Origin: Pantoea sp. alder81 | GTDB lineage: Bacteria; Pseudomonadota; Gammaproteobacteria; Enterobacterales; Enterobacteriaceae | Reading direction: 5' to 3' | NCBI RefSeq assembly: GCF_020179835.1 | Contig: NZ_JAIUDA010000002.1 | Span: 620,001 to 684,000 of the forward strand | Length of the DNA stretch: 64,000 bases | Shown: in pieces, positions 20,423 through 27,698 of the stretch | Layout of the letters: the number at the start of each line of letters is the position of its first letter | Numbering within the stretch: the stretch's first letter is position 1 | Made by a program: the position numbers and the translations under genes | The notes under the pieces: model-generated | Seen by the model: only the letters and a program-made list of their open reading frames with translations | Told to the model about the DNA's origin: nothing | Databases searched by the model: none

Positions 20423-20881
20423 TTAAAGGGTGGTGATCGGTGTGGTAGCAGTAGGAAAGTTGCCCGCGACTCTATAACCGTGTTGTTCCAGGTTCTCTAC
20501 GCCGTGGGTGGCAACCAGGAATAGAATCACCTCTTCCGGCGTCATACCGAGATTGAGTTTCTCTCTATAGAGGCGGCTGTAACCCTGGAGCACCGGGGCC
20601 AGAATCTCAGTCAGGGATTGACCGTCAGCGTACTGGCGGGATAGCGGCTTGAGGATCGACTTGACCGCACGAGCACTTTTTGCTTTCTTCCGTTCCTGTT
20701 TCAGGATATGAAGTGCAACGGCAAGCTGCGGGTACTTAGCGTGCGCCGCATCTGCTCCGCCATTTCTGGAGATGAAAGACCAAAGCGCGGTTTTGGTGTA
20801 CGTGTCGTAAAGGATCGCGTCTGCGATCTGCTCGCCAGTCATGGTGGCTGGGGTGATGCGTTGGGATTTCGGTTTGTTCAT
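20423..20881 (-). CDS. Unknown protein, first gene of the leftward operon
   Basis: 152 residues, strong ribosome-binding site GGAGGA upstream of the ATG at 20881. All-helical and basic in the middle (KQERKKAKSARAVKSILK); no membrane segment. The C-terminal part has LNLGMTPEEVILFLVATHGVE. Not recognised. As the first gene behind a good promoter it is probably expressed early, perhaps regulatory or in replication. Confidence 0.55.
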   Translation of the reverse strand: MNKPKSQRITPATMTGEQIADAILYDTYTKTALWSFISRNGGADAAHAKYPQLAVALHILKQERKKAKSARAVKSILKPLSRQYADGQSLTEILAPVLQGYSRLYREKLNLGMTPEEVILFLVATHGVENLEQHGYRVAGNFPTATTPITTL

Positions 20882-20980
20882 TTGGGTTCCTCCGTAGGAT
20901 AGAAATTATCGGAGGGTCTGCGTGTACCCATTTAGTCAGGAGCCATCACCGGGCGGCGATGCACCTTATTTGTTAAAACC

Positions 20981-21009
20981 ATTGTATCAGGGATACTTAC
21001 AAATAGCAA
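20981..21009 (-). promoter_or_regulatory. Promoter of the leftward operon with overlapping palindrome
   Basis: Minus strand: TTGCTA, 17-base spacer, TACAAT, about 100 bases upstream of the first gene. A palindrome GTATC-AGG-GATAC (20984-20996) covers the -10/spacer and could be an operator. Confidence 0.6.
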
Positions 21010-21572
21010 GCATATTTAAAGATATACAATTATTTCGTCATCTTACTATTGCACAATCCTGATTTCAATGTCAAGATCTTTTTGATTAACGCTAAAACGC
21101 TCTACAGCGCTCTGTAATGCGTTCTGATGCCTACCCGCTACATCGATATTATGTTAGGTGTTACAGCGCCGCGTAGACCCCTTTCGTTAAGGATTTGATG
21201 GCGCAGCGGACGTATAGTTGGCGTGGGTCTTGCTTAACCACTTCCCCACTCACCCTCGCGGCCCCATTGACTCTCACACTACGTGTTCGTGACAGTTTCC
21301 AAATTACTGCGCGGGCTGTCGCCCTTGCTGCCCAAAAGGTGGCGAGCCTGTTCGGTCAGAACAGGATAACGAGTCACCGCATGGGCGATGGATATCGCGA
21401 AGCGTTGAGCGTAGCGACTGAACAAGGCCAGAACGATAGCCATCACATTGGCGATCTCTAAAGGTGTTTGTCGTTTGCCCTGCGGTAAGGTCTTCACGGC
21501 CAGGGAAGACCGCATAAGGTTTTACTGATCTGGTCAAAGGTTTTAAGTGATCGTAGTTATCTGATCTTAGTA

Positions 21573-21652
21573 CACTGAACTTTATTCAGTGGTTACCACT
21601 TACCTTTATTCAGTGGTAATGGCTGATTTACCACTTACCTTTATTCAGTGGT
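21573..21652 (+). repeat. Three iteron-like repeats
   Basis: Copies at 21573-21593, 21595-21617 and 21630-21652. The last two are identical over 23 bases (ACCACTTACC followed by TTTATTCAGTGGT). The first differs at two positions over the shared 21 and is itself a palindrome, CACTGAA-N5-TTCAGTG. Such clusters bind replication initiators or repressors. Confidence 0.75.
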
Positions 21653-21692
21653 GGATTCTATTAGTAGAGGATCTTTACTAACGCACGCACCA

Positions 21693-21735
21693 GAGACACC
21701 ATACTGTCTCACCCTCTGGGACACCATACTGTCCC
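21693..21735 (+). repeat. Pair of 18-bp palindromes with matched arm changes
   Basis: GAGACA-CCATAC-TGTCTC at 21693-21710 and GGGACA-CCATAC-TGTCCC at 21718-21735: same core, with arms that differ in a compensated way. Start-to-start distance is 25 bases. Either protein-binding sites or paired RNA hairpins. Confidence 0.75.
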
Positions 21736-22164
21736 TACCCCAGTAGTGTCGAAATCTGGCAGGTCAGAACCGACGCCGAGTCAAAACGCCGTCGTGTTGG
21801 TAGCGCATCCACTGGTAATGCAGAAACAGATGCACGATGTGCTGTACCACCTCTGGCGGATCTTTTCTCAAAATAAATGCCATTAAATAGCCTGATAATA
21901 ATGATTAAGTGCAACTAAATACGCCGTAACCTGCCCTATTTCGCCCCGTCTGGGCGACTCGCCACGCGTGGTTATGGTCAAGTATCGACCTTCGCTATGG
22001 TGGGGATTATACAGCGGTATGACCTGAGCGCCACGGCTGGCGGGGGTTCGTCAATTTTGTCTGCCGATATCGTGGCTTGCCTGTTCATCGCGGTGCTAAA
22101 CCGGATTCACTCATAACGCCTCATTTCTCTGCAAAAAAAAATCACTTCGCCAAAGCCGGAAACG

Positions 22165-22272
22165 ATGAGAGTCAGGCCGATTTTCAGGCACATGGGACGC
22201 GTTCTGGAGGGCGCTTTGCTTGTGGTAATCGTGATTCAGATCGCGACGGTAAACGCCGCTAAGGGCTTCTGA
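22165..22272 (+). CDS. Possible 35-residue single-span membrane peptide
   Basis: ATG at 22165 with GGAA about seven bases upstream. The frame encodes a basic N-terminus (MRVRPIFRHMGRV) and one hydrophobic segment (GALLVVIVIQIATV). This is the layout of small membrane peptides such as toxic or lysis-type peptides. The stop overlaps the start of a 20-residue frame (TGATG, 22272-22334: MKRGKCCRIVEEL and so on), hinting at coupling. Too short to be sure. Confidence 0.35.
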   Translation: MRVRPIFRHMGRVLEGALLVVIVIQIATVNAAKGF

Positions 22273-22334
22273 TGAAACGTGGCAAGTGTTGCCGGATAGT
22301 GGAAGAGTTGAGGCCGTACATGTTGTGGAAATGA

Positions 22335-22916
22335 GATCAAAGCCAGGGCCGGGAGCCGGGGCACATCACCAGCACCAGGCGTCATGTTGGTGGGAAATCT
22401 GCCGCCAGCAGGCAGGAGACGAAGCGGCGCTCTAAGTTAGGTCACACTATTCAAAACTGTGACCTAAGCAAGGAGGCACACAGGCAACTCATTGAATGAT
22501 AATAACTTTTATCGCATCGCCGTCTCTCCCGCCGCTGTACCGTAGTTTTATGCAGTCACTAAAAGAATAAAAATGCAGAAAACGCGAATGAAAACTCAAT
22601 AACCGCATAGATTGATGATGTTCAGCCAAGAGCCGGGGAACCGGGCGAGGACTCGAACGATCACCCAGTAAGATATTTTGAAATTATGTTTCATTTTTAT
22701 TGAGCCAGCCAAACAGGCACTTAACCGTGCTCTGAGTCCGAAGGATATTTTCCGGCCTGCCCGTCTTCGGCATAGCCCCTTATTGGTATACCTCCCGGCG
22801 GGGGTTGCATCCATCACACTTGTTGTGACCTAATAAAAATGATTAAAAAAACCCTTTAAAATGATCATGTTGCGATCAATAATTCACTCATAGGAACAAT
22901 TACGGAGAAACAAATC
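22335..22916. other. Non-coding stretch before the small recombinase, with palindromic sites
   Basis: No supported gene. A perfect 10-bp inverted repeat TTAGGTCACA / TGTGACCTAA lies at 22438-22468 (11-base spacer), followed by AAGGAGG with no obvious frame behind it. The same half-site TGTGACCTAA recurs at 22824-22833, paired imperfectly with ATCACA just upstream. That puts it about 85 bases before the recombinase start, where it could act as an operator or recombination site. Confidence 0.5.
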
Positions 22917-23468
22917 ATGGCAAAAACCAACGCGCCAACGCTGGAGGAAGCAGCGGCAATTGAGAAGGTTTTGAGGTATCGCAATGAGACCTACGCAGAC
23001 GCCTGGGCGCTTAATCTCAACCTGGCGTTACGCATTAGTGATCTGTTGGCACTGACTTATAAAGATGTTGCCGGGACGGAGATTCGCATCACAGAGGGCA
23101 AGACCAAAAAGGCGCGGGTTATCCCGATTAACGAAAAGGCGCGGGAGATCATCAACCGCCGCCGTGCGGCATATCCCGAGGATATCTTCCTGTTTCAGTC
23201 CCGATCAAACCGGGTGAAGAATCAGGCTGCGAGGCCAGTCTCCAGAGAATCGGCGAGCCGGGCATTCAGTGAGGCTGGGGAGATGGTCACGGATAAGAAC
23301 ATCGGAACACATAGTGCCCGCAAGTGTCGCGGGCGTGCATTGTGGGAACGTGGTGTACCTATCGAGACAATATCCAAAATGCTGAACCACAGCAGCCCGG
23401 CAGTTACCATGACGTATCTCGATATTACACAAGATGAAGTGAATCAGACCTACGATCTGAACATTTAA
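22917..23468 (+). CDS. Minimal tyrosine recombinase (catalytic domain only)
   Basis: 183 residues, about the size of a catalytic domain alone; the N-terminal core-binding domain of ordinary integrases is absent. Catalytic residues: R39 (LALRISDLL), K64/K65, H132-x-x-R135 (HSARK), H158 (LNHSS) and nucleophile Y167 (MTYLDI). A GGAG precedes the ATG. Similar short recombinases resolve plasmid multimers or invert DNA. It is distinct from the 329-residue integrase at attR, so the element has two tyrosine recombinases. Confidence 0.8.
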   Translation: MAKTNAPTLEEAAAIEKVLRYRNETYADAWALNLNLALRISDLLALTYKDVAGTEIRITEGKTKKARVIPINEKAREIINRRRAAYPEDIFLFQSRSNRVKNQAARPVSRESASRAFSEAGEMVTDKNIGTHSARKCRGRALWERGVPIETISKMLNHSSPAVTMTYLDITQDEVNQTYDLNI

Positions 23469-23486
23469 CAACACGGGGTGGAAAAG

Positions 23487-23708
23487 ATGAAAAAATGTAC
23501 AACAACATTAACCTTAATGGCCCTTCTGGCATGTCAGCCACTGACAGCACACGCAGGCCGGATCACGATGCAACTCACTGAACAAGAGGAGACAGCAAAC
23601 AGCAAAACCTTATGCCGTTATGAAAATTCCATTTACTCATTCAGCTATGTGACGCGGAGCAAACACTGCCCAAGCGTGAAAACCTTCGATACAGCGGATT
23701 CAGGTTGA
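23487..23708 (+). CDS. Small secreted or lipid-anchored protein
   Basis: 73 residues from the ATG at 23487 (GGGGTGG just upstream); a GTG three codons earlier is less likely. Signal peptide MKKCTTTLTLMALLACQPLT, with either signal peptidase I cleavage after AHA or a lipobox-like LLAC at C16. The mature part has two cysteines (C43, C61) that could form a disulfide in the periplasm. It is 18 bases downstream of the recombinase gene, likely co-transcribed. Function unknown. Confidence 0.6.
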   Translation: MKKCTTTLTLMALLACQPLTAHAGRITMQLTEQEETANSKTLCRYENSIYSFSYVTRSKHCPSVKTFDTADSG

Positions 23709-23866
23709 CGAAGCATGTAGAAAAATCAATCGATTGATGGCTGATTTACTGGTTAGAACAGTATGTGACGTTACAATCTCTAAGAGATAAAATGTCTATT
23801 CTGTTGATTGAATTCATGAAAATAATTACTGTAACAGGGTAAAATGTAACCACTTAAATTTCTTGA

Positions 23867-23932
23867 GTTCCACTTTTGGGAACAAGTTGACACAGCAAAC
23901 AGAGAACACTATGATGTTCCCATATTAGGAAC
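23867..23932 (+). promoter_or_regulatory. Cargo promoter flanked by two operators
   Basis: TTGACA (23887-23892), 17-base spacer, TATGAT (23910-23915). Operators with identical arms GTTCC-N7-GGAAC lie at 23867-23883 and 23916-23932, with centres 49 bases apart. The second also contains the AGGA ribosome-binding site (23927-23930) of the toxin gene. The arrangement suits tight autorepression by the HTH domain encoded downstream. Confidence 0.8.
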
Positions 23933-23937
23933 AAATT

Positions 23938-24198
23938 ATGCGATTGTGCGGAAGAAATCATCTGGATGAGTTAAAGAAAACCACACCTGCCTGCATTGTT
24001 TGGATCAATGCATGGGCAGCAGAGATAGATTTAGTGGTTTGGAAATCAGTCCATGATGTTATGAACCAGTTTCCAAACGCCTCCAGTGTTGATGGACGCT
24101 CTTTCATATTCAAAGTTGATGGTAGCAACATCGCTGTTGAAACTATCATTGATTTCAACATGTTACTGGTGCTTATTACCTCAACAAAGGTAATGTAA
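23938..24198 (+). CDS. HigB-family toxin-like protein (short form)
   Basis: 86 residues. The start MRLCGRNHLDELKK, the W residues and VVWKSVHDVMNQFPNASSVD, then FIFKVDGSNIAVETII, follow the RelE/HigB fold; such toxins cleave mRNA on the ribosome. The usual C-terminal block of the family (GTHAEYD-like) is missing: the frame ends LLVLITSTKVM. This is either a short subfamily or an impaired toxin. Its TAATG overlap with the next gene and own promoter mark it as the first gene of a three-gene operon. Confidence 0.65.
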   Translation: MRLCGRNHLDELKKTTPACIVWINAWAAEIDLVVWKSVHDVMNQFPNASSVDGRSFIFKVDGSNIAVETIIDFNMLLVLITSTKVM

Positions 24199-25409
24199 TG
24201 GATATCAAAGTAATAAAAACAGAGCAACAGCATCAGGAGTATTTGAAGGAAATTCACTCCTTAATGTTGGAAATGCCCCCTATTCATTCCAAGGCGCATG
24301 AAGACTTGGAGTTGTTAATAACTATTGTTGAAGCATATGAGAACTCAAAGTATCCAATCGAACTTCCGGATCCTATCGATGCCATTCTTTTCAGAATGCA
24401 TGAAAAAGGTCTAAAGCAGGTCGATCTTGTACCCTATCTGGGAACAAGGAGCAGAGTTTCGGAAATACTTGCACGCAAAAGACCTTTGACTGTGTCTATG
24501 ATCAAAGCACTTTCTATTGGGCTGGGTATTTCCACAGATACGTTAGTTGGGATAAATGCTGTGAATGAGCATTCTTCTGACGATCACATTGACTGGTCTA
24601 AATTTCCAGTTAAGGAAATGATTAACAGAGGTTGGCTTCCAGATATAGTTGATAGAACGAAGAAAAATACCGAAGAAATTATAAAGAGCTTCATTGATCA
24701 AGTGGGTTGGCAGGCAAGTAGCAGTGTTTCGTTCAAACGGACGCTTTCTGGCGATGCTTATTCACCTGCAACAAAGTATGCGCTGTTTGCATGGGTCAGC
24801 AGAGTGGTGCAACAAGCACGTAAGAAAAAATCTAAGCTTGATCTTTTTGATCCTACTATTCTATCAACAGGTTTCTTAAGGGATTTGGCGCAACTCAGTT
24901 GGTTTGAAAAAGGACCGCTGCTTGCCATAGAATTTCTTGAAAAACATGGAATTGCTGTGATTATTGAACCAAGTTTAAAAGGTACTCGTATCGATGGTGC
25001 GGCTCTTAAAGATATAGATGGGCTGCCAATCATTGGCCTTACATTGAGACATGACCGTTTAGATAATTTTTGGTTTACCTTGCTTCATGAAGTAGTCCAT
25101 ATTTGGAAACACGTTCATAATGAAGAAACTTTCATAGACGACTTGGATGCATCCTCTGACGATAAAAAAGAAGCAGAGGCAAATAGATTAGCAAAAGAGT
25201 CCTTTATTCCAAGAGCAATTTGGAAACGCAGCGATGCTTATATATCCCCATCAAAAGAAAGCATTGATACCTTATCACGGGAATTAAAAATCACTCCTGC
25301 AATAATAGCGGGGAGATTAAGAAGAGAATCAGGCAATTACCGACAGTTCTCGGATCTTATTGGACAAGGCGAAGTAAGCAAAATTTTAGCTATTGTTATT
25401 AACGAGTGA
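24198..25409 (+). CDS. HigA-type HTH fused to ImmA/IrrE metallopeptidase
   Basis: 403 residues. Residues about 55-118 form a HigA/XRE-type HTH (DPIDAILFRMHEKGLKQVDL, GTRSRVSEILARKRPLT). Residues about 240-350 form an ImmA/IrrE (DUF955) peptidase with H297-E298-x-x-H301 (LLHEVVHIWKH) and a likely third zinc ligand at E325 or E327. HigA-type domains bind toxin and promoter; ImmA proteases cleave repressors to trigger a response. The fusion could therefore couple sensing to derepression. It overlaps the toxin gene by one base. Confidence 0.85.
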   Translation: MDIKVIKTEQQHQEYLKEIHSLMLEMPPIHSKAHEDLELLITIVEAYENSKYPIELPDPIDAILFRMHEKGLKQVDLVPYLGTRSRVSEILARKRPLTVSMIKALSIGLGISTDTLVGINAVNEHSSDDHIDWSKFPVKEMINRGWLPDIVDRTKKNTEEIIKSFIDQVGWQASSSVSFKRTLSGDAYSPATKYALFAWVSRVVQQARKKKSKLDLFDPTILSTGFLRDLAQLSWFEKGPLLAIEFLEKHGIAVIIEPSLKGTRIDGAALKDIDGLPIIGLTLRHDRLDNFWFTLLHEVVHIWKHVHNEETFIDDLDASSDDKKEAEANRLAKESFIPRAIWKRSDAYISPSKESIDTLSRELKITPAIIAGRLRRESGNYRQFSDLIGQGEVSKILAIVINE

Positions 25410-25425
25410 TTTTAGGAGGCCGTCT

Positions 25426-26550
25426 ATGTACCCTACTTACGTTCCTATTCTTAAAGCAAAGCCAGGTGAATTTTCGGCCTTGGATAATCTAAAACCTATT
25501 TACTCGGAAAAAATAACTCCTTTTTTTGAAATTCCGAAATTTACCAAAAAGGTTAGCGAAGCTGCCTATTTACGCGGTTCAACACAACCTAAAAAAGACT
25601 ATCTCGATAAAGTTTGTCGTGATATCAAAGCCTCATGCAATTCCTCAAGCATATTTTTTGACCAGTTTGAATGGAAACCAAACGTTTATACTGAGACAGG
25701 TGAACATGTATACAGTTATGTGTTTCGAAAATTATCATCGAATGGATTGAAGGTTTATCCTGTTATCGGCTTAGATCGCTGGGAAGATATTGATTATCAG
25801 AACTCACTGAGAAACCTATCAGTACCTGGAGACACATTATATTGTCTACGCATTGACTCTGAGACCATTGAAGATTCATATGATGAAGAGCATTTCATTG
25901 AAAGTATTGAGAAAATAATGCATGAACTTCACCTAACGGGTGAACGAATGATTATCCTTTTTGATTTTGGAGATGTAACAAAAAAATCAATTGTTTCTCT
26001 TCTCGCTGATATGCATCATCTTCTTAAGGTTGTTGAGCAATTTTATTTTGGTGCAAAAATGATTGCAGGTGCATCTTTTCCTACATTCATTAATGAAGCA
26101 GTTAAAGATGAAGACTCAACCGGTTATGTTGACAGGCGTGAAATGGTTGTTTGGAAGACATTGCTGGACGAAAACTTTGAAGATCTCATTTTTGCGGACT
26201 ATGGAATAAGAAACCCAAGCTCAGCGGATGATATTCCTGCTACACATGCTAACGGTAAGATTAGGTATACCATAAACAATAGATATTTTGTCGCCCGAGG
26301 TCACTCTAAGCAGAAAGGAAACAAGGGAGATCAAATCTACGATCTTGCAAAAGTTATTGTTAGTTCTCAACATTACTTAGGGGTTCCTTTTTCATGGGGA
26401 GACGAGAAAATTAATGATTGTAGCCTTAAGAAACTCAAGGGTAGGCCTCAGGATTGGATTGGTTTCGACACTAACCATCACATTAGCTATGTAGTTGAAG
26501 AAGTTCTTGAATTCTATAGAGTCAAAACAACTAAAAAAGCTCTTGCATAA
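25426..26550 (+). CDS. Beta-family protein
   Basis: 374 residues from the ATG at 25426, with a perfect TAGGAGG six bases upstream; the frame's earlier start has none. The opening YVPILKAKPGEFSALDNL, then KITPFFEIP, and later VYPVIGLDRWED resemble the beta-family proteins (Pfam PF14350) often found beside ImmA/IrrE genes and in islands. No biochemical function is known to me and no catalytic motif is obvious. Likely cytoplasmic. It is the third gene of the cargo operon, 16 bases after the HigA-ImmA gene, and shares its low G+C. Confidence 0.7.
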   Translation: MYPTYVPILKAKPGEFSALDNLKPIYSEKITPFFEIPKFTKKVSEAAYLRGSTQPKKDYLDKVCRDIKASCNSSSIFFDQFEWKPNVYTETGEHVYSYVFRKLSSNGLKVYPVIGLDRWEDIDYQNSLRNLSVPGDTLYCLRIDSETIEDSYDEEHFIESIEKIMHELHLTGERMIILFDFGDVTKKSIVSLLADMHHLLKVVEQFYFGAKMIAGASFPTFINEAVKDEDSTGYVDRREMVVWKTLLDENFEDLIFADYGIRNPSSADDIPATHANGKIRYTINNRYFVARGHSKQKGNKGDQIYDLAKVIVSSQHYLGVPFSWGDEKINDCSLKKLKGRPQDWIGFDTNHHISYVVEEVLEFYRVKTTKKALA

Positions 26551-26561
26551 TAATTGATAAT

Positions 26562-26590
26562 AAAGCCCGCCATTGGTGGGCTTTATTTTA
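26562..26590 (+). terminator. Terminator of the cargo operon
   Basis: Ten-pair stem AAAGCCCGCC / GGTGGGCTTT (one G-T pair), three-base loop, then ATTTTA. It lies between the convergent beta-family and integrase genes. Confidence 0.85.
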
Positions 26591-26634
26591 ACAACTAATC
26601 AGACATTAATAAAAATTATTCCGGGTTTAAATTT

Positions 26635-27624
26635 TCACCCCATTAAGACTGCTACAGAACTTGCTTTTAAGTGACTATATCGTGCCAGCATTCCGATACT
26701 TTTATGTCCAGAAATGCACTGTAGCTGAATTGTGTTTAGCCCTTTCTCAGCGTAGCGAGTGATCGCAGTGTGTCTTAGGCTATGAAAACACACGTCAGAT
26801 AATTTTATACGCTTTGCAGCTCTTCTGAATGCCTGTGAAACCGTGTAATCCACGTATGGAAACAATATCTGGTCGCTATCTCTGCCATCGCATAGCTCTT
26901 TTAATAAGGAGAATGCTACTGATGAGAGTGGAACATCTCGGCTTTCGCCATTTTTTGTTTCCGTCAGATGGATAACCCTCAGTTTGAAGTTCACCATGTC
27001 GGGTCTCACACTCAAAATCTCACCACGCCTCATCGCAGTTTCGTATGCAAGTATCACAATTGGCTTAATTCGCAGACTAATGACATCAAGCAGCATCTGA
27101 TATTCCAGAGGTTCAATAATCTTTTCACGTGGCTTTCCAGGCGGCGGTAACTTAACTGGTTGCACCACATCTTCACATTTGATTCCTTTCTCAGCACTCG
27201 CCCAACGCAATAATCGCGAAAGTAACTGCATCTCAAGTCGCACAGTGCTGCCAGCCACAGATTCCATGCGTTTGCTGCGATACCCAGCCACCGCTTCACT
27301 TGTGATGCATTCAATCTGAGTGTCGTTGAAGTAACCCGATAGTGTGTTGAGCTTATACATAATGGCTTCATAACCTCCACGTTGTTTCCCGCTTATGGTC
27401 ATAACTTCCTTGAGGTAGTCTGGTGCTAACTTAGCGATAGTGTTGATTTTGGGTCTGCCACGATGGGGCGAGTCTAAATTTTGATTGGGATGATTTTGCT
27501 CATGAGATTTAGCCCATGCTTGAGCTTTTTCTCGTGTCAGATGAGTAGATGAAACAGGTTTACGTCCAGCGATTCTTATTTGAACATTCCACTTGCCAGA
27601 AGGTAGTTGTCTTATTGCAGCCAT
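26635..27624 (-). CDS. Tyrosine-type site-specific integrase
   Basis: 329 residues. The N-terminal AP2-like arm-binding segment (residues 1-50) is followed by a core-binding domain and the catalytic domain with R199 (TAMRRGEIL), K224, H281-x-x-R284 (HSLRH), H307 (GHKS) and nucleophile Y316 (RYSHLK). It is complete and should be active. It starts 68 bases from attR and reads into the element. ATTCACA/TGTGAAT sites overlap its start codon, suggesting autoregulation. This is the enzyme expected to have placed the element in proL. Confidence 0.93.
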   Translation of the reverse strand: MAAIRQLPSGKWNVQIRIAGRKPVSSTHLTREKAQAWAKSHEQNHPNQNLDSPHRGRPKINTIAKLAPDYLKEVMTISGKQRGGYEAIMYKLNTLSGYFNDTQIECITSEAVAGYRSKRMESVAGSTVRLEMQLLSRLLRWASAEKGIKCEDVVQPVKLPPPGKPREKIIEPLEYQMLLDVISLRIKPIVILAYETAMRRGEILSVRPDMVNFKLRVIHLTETKNGESRDVPLSSVAFSLLKELCDGRDSDQILFPYVDYTVSQAFRRAAKRIKLSDVCFHSLRHTAITRYAEKGLNTIQLQCISGHKSIGMLARYSHLKASSVAVLMG

Positions 27625-27667
27625 TCACATTTTCCTCTTGTGTGAATGCTGCTATGAAAAGGAATAC

Positions 27668-27698
27668 CATGACCTAATGAAGTTCCAAGTAGGTCATG
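27668..27698. repeat. Inverted repeat at the attR core
   Basis: CATGACCTA (27668-27676) and TAGGTCATG (27690-27698), perfect nine-base arms with 13 bases between. The right arm enters the 50-bp attR copy. Likely core-type integrase sites, present only on the element side. Confidence 0.7.

Larger units (their letters stand above)
21010..22164. other. Gene-poor control/origin-like region
   Basis: More than 1.1 kb without a gene I can support. A 78-residue minus-strand frame at 21279-21515 is open but has no ribosome-binding site. The stretch contains three iteron-like repeats, two related palindromes and a TTAGTA/TACTAA pair (21661-21681). With the upstream operon promoter and the downstream recombinase it looks like an origin/control region. 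Confidence 0.45.

Noticed and set aside
21279..21515. 78-residue minus-strand frame in the control region
   Set aside because: It reads rather protein-like and could be conserved, but no ribosome-binding site or promoter is seen and an overlapping second frame is equally open; left as non-coding.
22310..22500. Possible retron or other reverse-transcriptase-linked RNA, suggested by the structured stretch and palindrome
   Set aside because: No reverse transcriptase gene is present anywhere in the element.
22596..22817. Minus-strand frame containing MKHNFKISYWVIVRVL
   Set aside because: No ribosome-binding site before either possible start, and basic low-complexity content upstream.
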